This document shows, one piece after another, positions 57,949 to 64,000 of a DNA stretch of 64,000 nt. The notes under the pieces are model-generated. The model saw only the letters and a program-made list of their open reading frames with translations. It had not been told where the DNA came from and made no database searches. Every line of letters begins with the position of its first letter. The stretch's first letter is position 1. Location: NCBI GenBank assembly GCA_964493015.1, contig CAZBLU010000001.1, positions 1 to 64,000 on the forward strand, in the 5' to 3' direction. Made by a program: the position numbers and the translations under genes. Source of the stretch: Caldimicrobium sp964493015. GTDB taxonomy: Bacteria > Desulfobacterota > Thermodesulfobacteria > Thermodesulfobacteriales > Thermodesulfobacteriaceae.

Positions 57949-59106
57949 ATGAGAAAAATTAAGCTCACCAAAGGGCTCTCTTTATCACCCATTAAGTTCT
58001 TTTGGGGAAAATTGGCTCACGATAATATTTTGTTGTATGCACAGGGGTTGACTTTCAACACCTTGCTTACCCTTATTCCCCTTTCTGGTCTAATCTTTTC
58101 CCTTGGTAGAAGTTTTCTTCATGAAGAGCTTATCCTTCAGAGGGCCTTTCTTTTCTTATCAAATTACCTTACTGCGGAGGCCCTTATTTCTGCTTTAGAG
58201 CGCATCATTGATCTCTTGGGAAATTTGCGCAAACTCCCTTTAGGAAGATATAGTTTACTTCTCTATTTCTTCATGAGTCTGGGTCTTCTTTTTCAAATTG
58301 AGGATATCTTAAACAAAATCTTTCTTGCCTTTAAAAAACGAAGTATAAAAGAGAGAATACTCTTTTATTGGGTAGCCCTAACCCTTGCCCCCTTTCTCTT
58401 TCTGCTACCCATTTTTCTGCAGACCTCTCCTAATATACCCTCAAAGTTTCAATATTTAAGCTATTTTGCCTTTCTCTTTGTCTTTTTCTATCTGATTTAC
58501 ACCTATTTTCCTGCCAGAAGAATAGGTAAAAAAGCATCCCTTTTAGGGGCCTTTGTTACCACCTTCTTTTGGTATCTTGTTACCTTAGGTTTTGGCTTTT
58601 ATGTAAAAAAGGCTATAGTATATTCCAAACTATATGGGAGTCTCTCCGTAATCCCTATTTTTTTGCTTTTCCTATTTGTCAATTGGATGATCTTTCTTTT
58701 TGGTGCAGAAATCACTTATATGATTGAGAAAAAGCCTTGGAAAAAGGGCTATCTACCTCTTTCCTCACCTTTTAGGGAATTCTTTTTGATGCTCTATTTG
58801 AGTAAAACCTTTTATGAAGGCAGTCTTTGCTCAATTAGGGAGCTTGAAAAAAATTTCCCTTTAGCTAATGAAGACATACTAAAAGCTCTTGAAACTCTGG
58901 AAAAAAGGAAATTCATCTACATAAAAGATGAAGAGATCTTCTTTAGAACACCTCCAGAAAAGATCACCCTTCTCCAATTTTTTGATTTAACCTCCATCCA
59001 AGAGCTTAGGACCTATTTTCCAGTGTTGGCAGAGGTCTTCTCTGAAGTTTGCGAAATCAGAGAATTACTCTTAGAGCGAAGCCTTAAAGATTTTATTAAG
59101 GCGTAA
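57949..59106 (+). CDS. YihY/BrkB-family membrane protein with C-terminal extension
   Basis: The first ~260 residues carry the six-helix YihY/BrkB (formerly RNase BN) domain, with DNILLYAQGLTFNTLLTLIP at the start of helix 1 and LFLFVNWMIFLFGAEITYMI at the last helix. The family's function is unknown; the old RNase BN assignment was mistaken. Residues ~270-385 form a soluble winged-helix-like tail (LEKNFPLANEDILKALETL, KRKFIYIKDEEIFFR) of the kind often found after this domain. ATG 57949 lies after an A-rich stretch without a strong ribosome-binding site. Confidence 0.85.
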   Translation: MRKIKLTKGLSLSPIKFFWGKLAHDNILLYAQGLTFNTLLTLIPLSGLIFSLGRSFLHEELILQRAFLFLSNYLTAEALISALERIIDLLGNLRKLPLGRYSLLLYFFMSLGLLFQIEDILNKIFLAFKKRSIKERILFYWVALTLAPFLFLLPIFLQTSPNIPSKFQYLSYFAFLFVFFYLIYTYFPARRIGKKASLLGAFVTTFFWYLVTLGFGFYVKKAIVYSKLYGSLSVIPIFLLFLFVNWMIFLFGAEITYMIEKKPWKKGYLPLSSPFREFFLMLYLSKTFYEGSLCSIRELEKNFPLANEDILKALETLEKRKFIYIKDEEIFFRTPPEKITLLQFFDLTSIQELRTYFPVLAEVFSEVCEIRELLLERSLKDFIKA

Positions 59107-59153
59107 ACCAGAATCCGTCTAAGTGATTTCGCAGTGTGAATAAAATTTAGTCA

Positions 59154-59238
59154 TGCCGAGGGCGGGAGTCGAACCCGCACGGGGGTGAACCCCAGTGGAT
59201 TTTGAGTCCACCGCGTCTGCCAGTTCCGCCACCTCGGC
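59154..59238 (-). tRNA. tRNA-Leu (anticodon CAA)
   Basis: The minus strand folds as a class II tRNA: acceptor GCCGAGG/CCTCGGC (7 bp), D arm, anticodon stem GTGGA/TCCAC with loop CTCAAAA, giving anticodon CAA, an extended variable arm (TGGGGTTCACCCCCG), and T arm GCGGG/CCCGC around TTCGACT. The discriminator base is A and CCA is not encoded. The long variable arm and A73 fit leucine tRNA reading UUG. It stands alone. Confidence 0.95.
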
Positions 59239-59271
59239 TTTGCTTTTTAAATTTTAATACAAAATATCAAT

Positions 59272-59766
59272 CTAACAACCTTCTACCTTCTTCTTGGGGG
59301 TTGGCTTAGGGGCTTGAGTAGGCTCCTTTGTTTGATTGCTAACCTGACCCTCCTTCTTAGGAGCCTTCTCTACAGGCACATCCCCCTTAGTAGCATTCAC
59401 TGAAGTGCTCGGAGAAACCTTTCCACGTCTTTTGCCCTTTTTCTCTGTGGCATTTGTTACCTTAACTTGCGCAGCTTTAGCACTGCCTTTGGTCTCCTCT
59501 TTTACCCTTGTCTCTCTTGCCTTGACCTCATTAAAGGCCCTTTTAATATCCTCGTCACTTACCTGCTTATGTAAGGCTTTTTTAGTCGACTTGTTACGAA
59601 GATGATCAATAAGCTCAGCCTCACTTTTGGCTCCCACCTTTTTAATATTCTCTACCACCACTTCAAGCTTACCATGGCACTTTAAACAAGGTAAATCTGA
59701 ACTCCATCCTTGAGTAACGCTAAAAATTATCCCTCCTGCTAAAATTAAAGAAACAAATCTCTTCAT
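59272..59766 (-). CDS. Small exported monoheme cytochrome with Lys/Ala/Pro-rich tail
   Basis: After a signal peptide (residues 1-~22) comes a single heme motif, CLKCH (Cys27, Cys30, His31), in a compact ~60-residue domain (LIDHLRNKSTKKALHKQVSD, LKCHGKLEVVVENI). The remaining ~85 residues are low-complexity and basic, rich in Lys, Thr, Val, Pro and Ala, and end in Cys. It is probably a periplasmic electron carrier; the tail could bind acidic surfaces or the cell wall. ATG 59766 follows AGGAGGTG; an ATG at 59814 would put the ribosome-binding site inside the coding region. It lies next to the tRNA and is transcribed toward it. Confidence 0.75.
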   Translation of the reverse strand: MKRFVSLILAGGIIFSVTQGWSSDLPCLKCHGKLEVVVENIKKVGAKSEAELIDHLRNKSTKKALHKQVSDEDIKRAFNEVKARETRVKEETKGSAKAAQVKVTNATEKKGKRRGKVSPSTSVNATKGDVPVEKAPKKEGQVSNQTKEPTQAPKPTPKKKVEGC

Positions 59767-59977
59767 GGCACACCTCCTATTTTTTTTCTTTGTAATATTC
59801 AAAATACATGCCAAAAGGTATAAAAATTCCCCATCATGAAGGCTTTGCAGGTATTAAGCCTTTACAAAAAGCAAGATGGCTCTCCCTCTCTTTTCTCTTC
59901 AAACCTACAAAATAGTTACTCTTCCAAAGACAAAATGGTATGATATATTTAGGGACAATGCATAACGGGGGGATCTT

Positions 59978-61531
59978 ATGAGCAAAATTTTAATGCTTGG
60001 AACTGATGCAGTGGCCAGAGGTGCCCTTGAAGCTGGGATCTCCTATGCCACCTCCTATCCTGGCACTCCTGCCACTCAGATCTTAGAATACATCGCCAAA
60101 AACTCCTCTGTCCCCTGTGAATGGTCTGTCAATGAAAAGGTGGCCTATGAGGTGGCCTATGGGGTTAGCCTTACGGGAAGGCGAGTGCTTTGCTCTATGA
60201 AACACGTGGGTCTAAATGTAGCCTCAGACCCCTTCATGACCTCAAGCTATCTTGGGGTAAGAGGAGGCCTTGTCCTTGCCGTTGGAGATGACCCTGGAGC
60301 CTATTCCTCCCAAAATGAACAGGACTCCCGTTTCTACGCCCTCTTTGCTAAGATCCCCTGTCTTGAACCCTATGACGGGGAAACTGCTAAAGAATTCACT
60401 CGCCTTGCCTTTGATATATCTGAGGAGCTTGGTCTACCTGTGATGCTAAGAAGCCATACCAGGCTTCTTCATTGCTATAGCCCCGTAACCTTAGGTGAGC
60501 TCAGGCAAGAATCCCCTGTAGATCTCAAGAAAGATCCTCTTCACCTTATTGCCATCCCAAGACATGTTATCCCTCTCCACAAAGAGTTAAACGCCAAACA
60601 GGCTAAAATTAGGGAAATTCTTAACCGCCACAAATTTAACGAAATCTTGCCTGGGAAAGGAAAGATTGGTATCGTTGCCTGTGGTATCACCATTAACTAT
60701 GCTATGGAACTGGGGCTCGATTATCCAATTCTGAGAATTAATGCCTATCCTGTAGATGAAGGCCTTTTAGTGGAATTTCTCAGGGACTTAGAGGAGGTAA
60801 TTGTTTTAGAAGAGGGTTATCCTTTGGTTGAGAAGATAGTTCGCTGTTTTCATAGAAAGGTTAGAGGAAAATTAAGTGGCGACCTACCTATGGAAGGTGA
60901 GCTTGGGCCTGATCCAGTTTTGAAGCTCTTTGGCCTGGCTAAAGAGGTGCAACCTGAGAAGGTGCCTCCACGTCCGCCCTCTCTTTGCCCAGGATGTCCT
61001 CATAGGGAATTTTATAAGGCCCTTATCGAGGCTGAGCCCACCTTTGTGGCAGGAGATATTGGCTGTTACACCCTTGGCGCCCTTCCGCCCCTAAATGCCC
61101 TTGATACCTGTCTTTGCATGGGAGCAAGCATTGGGAAGGCCATTGGAATAGCCAAACAGGGAGTAAAAAGGGTTGCTGCAGTGATTGGGGACTCTACCTT
61201 CTGGCATAGTGGAATCCCTGCTCTTATTGATGCGGTTTATAATAAGGCTCACATCGTGGTATGTATCTTAGATAATTCAGTAGTTGCCATGACAGGGCAT
61301 CAACCAACTCCACACTTAGGGATCACAGCAAAGGGTGAAGAAAGTAAAGCCATTAATATTGCTGAGATATGCAAGGCCTGTGGTGCAGATACAGTGGTGG
61401 AAATTGATCCTCTAAAGAGAGAGGAATTAGTGGCTGCCTTACGGAGGGGCTTTGATACCCCTGGTGTCCATGTAATTATCTCCAAAAGACCCTGCGTATT
61501 AGTAGCTGGAAAGCTTAGGAGAACAGGTTAA
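59978..61531 (+). CDS. Indolepyruvate:ferredoxin oxidoreductase alpha-like subunit without ferredoxin domain
   Basis: IorA oxidatively decarboxylates aryl-2-oxo acids such as indolepyruvate to aryl-acetyl-CoA with thiamine diphosphate. The N-terminal pyrimidine domain (ATSYPGTPATQILEYIA, EWSVNEKVAYEVAYG) and the C-terminal TPP domain (CPGCPHREFYKAL, GDIGCYTLGALPPLNALDTC, AVIGDSTFWHSGIPALIDAV with DNSVVAMTG) are intact. Canonical IorA (~600-650 residues) ends in a 2x[4Fe-4S] ferredoxin domain; this protein stops at 517 right after the TPP domain (ISKRPCVLVAGKLRRTG). The iorB gene is not adjacent. The PaaK and ACT genes downstream on the other strand are typical neighbours of ior genes. Confidence 0.8.
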   Translation: MSKILMLGTDAVARGALEAGISYATSYPGTPATQILEYIAKNSSVPCEWSVNEKVAYEVAYGVSLTGRRVLCSMKHVGLNVASDPFMTSSYLGVRGGLVLAVGDDPGAYSSQNEQDSRFYALFAKIPCLEPYDGETAKEFTRLAFDISEELGLPVMLRSHTRLLHCYSPVTLGELRQESPVDLKKDPLHLIAIPRHVIPLHKELNAKQAKIREILNRHKFNEILPGKGKIGIVACGITINYAMELGLDYPILRINAYPVDEGLLVEFLRDLEEVIVLEEGYPLVEKIVRCFHRKVRGKLSGDLPMEGELGPDPVLKLFGLAKEVQPEKVPPRPPSLCPGCPHREFYKALIEAEPTFVAGDIGCYTLGALPPLNALDTCLCMGASIGKAIGIAKQGVKRVAAVIGDSTFWHSGIPALIDAVYNKAHIVVCILDNSVVAMTGHQPTPHLGITAKGEESKAINIAEICKACGADTVVEIDPLKREELVAALRRGFDTPGVHVIISKRPCVLVAGKLRRTG

Positions 61532-61637
61532 CTTCCCTGGAGACAAACCCTGGCTAAAGCCCGCCCAGTTAGTTGACATTCTTCTAAGAGTTCTATGTCC
61601 TTAATTGCCGCCATAGGGACTGAAATTTCAAAATTCT

Positions 61638-62069
61638 TTACAGATTAGAAACTTCCTCACTACTAAACATTTTTACACCATGGCTTTTTAATAAATCAAT
61701 AGTTTTATCAAGATTATTGGTTCTCAAGACTACCAAGGCCTCTTCCCCACTTTTTTCCACAAAGGCATAGACATATTCCACATTTATGTCCCCTTCATAA
61801 AGGATTTTGAGGATTTCTGCAAGGCCTCCAGGCTCATCCTTAACAGCCACAGCAATAACATTGGTGATCTTGGTAGTAAAGCCAGCCTCTTCAAGGGCCC
61901 TTTTAGCAAGTTCAGGATCATTGACAATCATACGCAAGATGCCAAAGTCTGAGGTATCAGCAATAGAGAGGGCCCTTATATTAACCCCTGCTGAGGCAAG
62001 GGCTCTTAAGGCCTCATAAAGTCTACCCTTCTTGTTCTCAAGAAAAACAGAGATTTGCTTTATCTTCAT
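61638..62069 (-). CDS. Tandem ACT-domain protein
   Basis: The 143 residues form two ACT domains: residues ~1-68 (QISVFLENKKGRLYEALRAL, GVNIRALSIAD) and ~70-143 (VIAVAVKDEPGGLAEILKIL, INVEYVYAFVEKSGEE). ACT pairs bind amino acids; this type commonly lies beside phenylacetate-CoA ligase and ior genes and is probably a regulatory subunit. It follows paaK by 23 bp. It is the partner of a second, similar ACT gene at 63.4-63.8 kb. Confidence 0.9.
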   Translation of the reverse strand: MKIKQISVFLENKKGRLYEALRALASAGVNIRALSIADTSDFGILRMIVNDPELAKRALEEAGFTTKITNVIAVAVKDEPGGLAEILKILYEGDINVEYVYAFVEKSGEEALVVLRTNNLDKTIDLLKSHGVKMFSSEEVSNL

Positions 62070-62092
62070 CTCTTACCCCCCTATTAAGTGCT

Positions 62093-63397
62093 CTAACTTA
62101 ATCCCCTTTTATCTATTACTCTCTTAGCCTTACCTTCACTTCTTGGCAGGCTCTTTGGCTCAACCAGGGTCACCTTCACCCTAATTCCCACAGTCTCCTC
62201 AATGCGTCTTTCTAACTTCTTTCTAAGATTTTCAATACTTTTTACCTCATCAGAAAAGGTCTCTTTGGACATCTCCACTTGCACCTCAATCTCATCTAAG
62301 TGATGGGGTCTTGTGAGAATAATCTGATAGTGGGGCTCTACCCCCTGCACCTCAAGAATAGCCTTCTCAATCTGATAGGGGAAGATCATAACGCCCCTTA
62401 CCTTGATCATATCATCGCTTCTTCCCTGAATCCTCTCAATCCTGATAGAGGTCCTACCACAGGGGCAAGGCTCAGGAATAAAGGCAGTGATATCCCTTGT
62501 CCTAAATCTAATCATAGGCACACCCTCTTTGGTAAGGGTGGTGAGCACAAGCTCGCCCTTTTGTCCAGGTGGCAAAGGTTCTCCAGTTTCAGGATCAATG
62601 ATTTCGGGATAGAAGTGGTCCTCCCAGATGTGGAGGCCCTTTTGCTCTAAGCACTCATGGGCAACCCCTGGACCAATGATTTCTGTCAAGCCATAAACAT
62701 TGTAAGCCTTAAGGCCAAAGCGTGCCTCAATCTCACGCCTCATCTCCTCTGTCCACATCTCTGCCCCAAAACTTCCTGCTCTGAGTTTAAGGGTGTGAGG
62801 ATCAACTCCCATCTCATCCCGAGCATATTCTGCCAGATAAAGGGCATAGGAAGGGGTGCAGGCAATCACTGTGGTGCCAAAGTCTTTCATGAGTTCAATC
62901 TGCCTCCGTGTGTTACCAGCTGAGGTTGGCACAATAGTTGCTCCAAGAGCTAAGGCCCCATAGTGAAAACCAAGCCCTCCTGTAAAAAGCCCGTAGCCGT
63001 AAGCAATCTGAATTATGTCCTCTTTAGTCACCCCAAAGGCAACCAAAGACCTTGCCATAACTTCCTTCCAAGTCTCGAGGTCTTTCCTCGTATAGCCCAT
63101 TACTACTGGTTTGCCCGTAGTTCCACTTGAAGAGTGAATTTCCACGATCTCACTTAAAGGCACAGCAAACATGCCAAAGGGATAGACCTCACGAAGATCT
63201 GCCTTACTGGTAAAGGGTATATAGCGTATATCCTCAAGGGATCTTATGTCCTCAGGCTTAATACCTGCCTCATCAAAGCGTCTCTTGTAAAAGGGTACAC
63301 GCTCATAGGCATACTTCACTACCTCTTTCAATCGCGCTAACTGTAGCTCCCTCAGCTTTTCTATGGGCAGAGTCTCAAGCTCCCTGTTCCAATACAT
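62093..63397 (-). CDS. paaK: Phenylacetate-CoA ligase
   Basis: This AMP-forming enzyme activates phenylacetate (or another aryl acid) to its CoA ester. Visible motifs are the phosphate loop EIHSSSGTTGKPVVMGYT, the adenine region YNVYGLTEIIGPG, and the C-terminal hinge RDITAFIPEPCPCGRTS with IEGRSDDMIKVRG (here IQGRSDDMIKVRG) and the catalytic lysine region EGKAKRVIDKRG. Length 434 is typical. It lies between two ACT genes and downstream of a second paaK at the right edge. GGAGGTT precedes ATG 63397. In anaerobes such sets may link aryl-CoA from IorA to ATP formation or to aromatic amino acid synthesis. Confidence 0.93.
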   Translation of the reverse strand: MYWNRELETLPIEKLRELQLARLKEVVKYAYERVPFYKRRFDEAGIKPEDIRSLEDIRYIPFTSKADLREVYPFGMFAVPLSEIVEIHSSSGTTGKPVVMGYTRKDLETWKEVMARSLVAFGVTKEDIIQIAYGYGLFTGGLGFHYGALALGATIVPTSAGNTRRQIELMKDFGTTVIACTPSYALYLAEYARDEMGVDPHTLKLRAGSFGAEMWTEEMRREIEARFGLKAYNVYGLTEIIGPGVAHECLEQKGLHIWEDHFYPEIIDPETGEPLPPGQKGELVLTTLTKEGVPMIRFRTRDITAFIPEPCPCGRTSIRIERIQGRSDDMIKVRGVMIFPYQIEKAILEVQGVEPHYQIILTRPHHLDEIEVQVEMSKETFSDEVKSIENLRKKLERRIEETVGIRVKVTLVEPKSLPRSEGKAKRVIDKRGLS

Positions 63398-63414
63398 AAT
63401 AACCTCCTTGTAAC

Positions 63415-63846
63415 CTACCTTTTTAGATCTGAAGTATCAAGAAAATTGAGATTTTCATCCTTTAAAAGGGCCCAAGCCCTCTCCAAATTGTCTACTTCAA
63501 AAACAAAAAAGGCTTTCTTTCTGGTTTCTGCCACATAGACAAGGGCACTCTCAATGTTAATGCCTTTACTGCTAATAAGTTTTACCTTTTCATAAAGCCC
63601 CCCTGGTTTATCCTCAAGTTCAATCCCTAAGGCAGGAAGTTTAGCCACCGTAAAGCCTTTTTCTTTAAATCTCTGATAGGCCCTCTCAAGGTCATCTACC
63701 AAAAACTTTATAACTCCAAAGTCACCCATGCTGGCAATAGAAAAACCAAGGATATTGATCCCCTCTTGGGCCAGGACCTCGGTAATCTTTTCCAGTTTTC
63801 CTGGCTTATTTTCCGCAAAAATGCTAAGAATTTCCACATATTTCAT
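63415..63846 (-). CDS. Second tandem ACT-domain protein
   Basis: The 143-residue protein has the same double-ACT plan as the gene at 61.6-62.1 kb (KYVEILSIFAENKPGKLEKI, GINILGFSIASMGDFG; GIELEDKPGGLYEKVKLISS, GINIESALVYVAETRKKAFF). ATG 63846 begins the homologous region; a GTG at 63861 lies inside the GGGAGGTG site and is rejected, although this leaves a long spacer. It follows the partial paaK by 20 bp and precedes paaK by 17 bp. Confidence 0.88.
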   Translation of the reverse strand: MKYVEILSIFAENKPGKLEKITEVLAQEGINILGFSIASMGDFGVIKFLVDDLERAYQRFKEKGFTVAKLPALGIELEDKPGGLYEKVKLISSKGINIESALVYVAETRKKAFFVFEVDNLERAWALLKDENLNFLDTSDLKR

Positions 63847-63866
63847 AGTGATTGAATTCACCTCCC

Positions 63867-64000
63867 TTAAAGGGTTCTTCTATCTATCACCCTTTTGGCC
63901 TTACCCTCACTGACTGGTAGTGTGCCAGGCTCAACAAGTTCTACTTTTGGCCTAACCTGGATAGCCTGTCTAAGTTTATCAGTAATTTCCTCCTTTAAAC
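63867..64000 (-). CDS. paaK: Second phenylacetate-CoA ligase (C-terminal end only; continues past the right edge)
   Basis: The last ~44 codons of another PaaK are visible: LKEEITDKLRQAIQVRPKVE and ELVEPGTLPVSEGKAKRVID, with RRTL before a TAA at 63867. The SEGKAKRVIDRR stretch contains the conserved catalytic lysine region shared with the complete paaK (SEGKAKRVIDKRG). The gene is cut by the window edge. With the following ACT gene it repeats the paaK-ACT order. Confidence 0.85.
   Translation of the reverse strand, partial: LKEEITDKLRQAIQVRPKVELVEPGTLPVSEGKAKRVIDRRTL

Noticed and set aside
59838..59861. AAGGCTT / AAGCCTT inverted repeat between the cytochrome and iorA genes
   Set aside because: Arms of 7 bp with a 10-base gap and no T-run; could occur by chance in this sequence.
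61532..61637. About 30 codons of open minus-strand frame after the ACT gene (SVPMAAIKDIELLEEC...)
   Set aside because: It looks somewhat protein-like, but it is too short, has no ribosome-binding site and I could not match it; it may be a gene scrap but is not supported.
1..64000. CRISPR arrays, prophage, integrons, rRNA or intact insertion sequences
   Set aside because: No regularly spaced repeats, transposase, integrase or rRNA-like sequence was seen on reading both strands.

Overview
The window reads as a stretch of chromosome from a thermophilic, anaerobic, Gram-negative sulfate reducer or sulfur disproportionator, most likely of the Thermodesulfobacteriota (Thermodesulfobacterium / Caldimicrobium / Thermodesulfatator type). 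The evidence is a complete dissimilatory sulfate activation set (sat, aprBA, qmoABC), a full-length reverse gyrase (a thermophile marker), an ADP-heptose synthesis domain and outer-membrane-type lipoprotein (diderm envelope), oxygen-defence genes typical of anaerobes (desulfoferrodoxin-type superoxide reductase, thiol peroxidase) and moderately AT-rich DNA. The taxon is inferred, not searched. Genes are packed tightly, often with 4-40 bp overlaps, and several convergent pairs overlap at their 3' ends.

Layout. 0-10 kb: a partial Rpn-type protein beside a MITE-like element, birA, rmuC, an M24 peptidase, a TPR protein, ilvE, a stand-alone RecB-type nuclease with an AddB-like protein, a nitrilase/heptose adenylyltransferase fusion, and a solitary flgM with a sigma-28-like promoter. 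10.7-21.2 kb: an exported heme/triple-rhodanese protein (+) facing the sulfate island (-): sat, a small conserved-looking gene, aprB, aprA, qmoA, qmoB, qmoC, with a terminator plus a second stem-loop between aprA and qmoA. 21.4-31.8 kb: an 11-subunit complex I operon (nuoABCDHIJKLMN) without nuoEFG, led by a polyferredoxin gene. 31.9-39.3 kb: pgk, a tpiA/CoA-binding fusion and a ScpA-like gene; a decayed pseudogene; ribH, an FtsB-like gene, an exported proline-rich protein and ppsA. 39.5-42.8 kb: a redox-defence block (tpx, DJ-1/PfpI, wrbA, queH; a Tat-exported superoxide reductase; a GYD protein under a palindromic promoter). 42.8-48.4 kb: a DEAD-box helicase remnant, a CBS protein, ccsB and reverse gyrase. 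48.5-57.8 kb: hslVU, an MHS transporter, rimO-panD-panC-L,D-transpeptidase, YjbQ, a TPR lipoprotein, leuA. 57.9-64 kb: a YihY/BrkB protein, tRNA-Leu(CAA), a small cytochrome, an IorA lacking its ferredoxin tail, and a duplicated phenylacetate-CoA ligase/ACT unit.

How it fits together. Sat, AprBA and QmoABC interconvert sulfate, APS and sulfite and link this to the quinone pool; the Fe-S-fed complex I would oxidise ferredoxin or a similar carrier and pump ions; PpsA, Pgk and TpiA serve gluconeogenesis; IorA and the PaaK/ACT units suggest fermentation or synthesis of aromatic amino acids through aryl-CoA esters; CcsB supports c-type cytochrome maturation. No CRISPR array, prophage or intact insertion sequence was seen. 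Promoters and terminators were picked by eye and are candidates.
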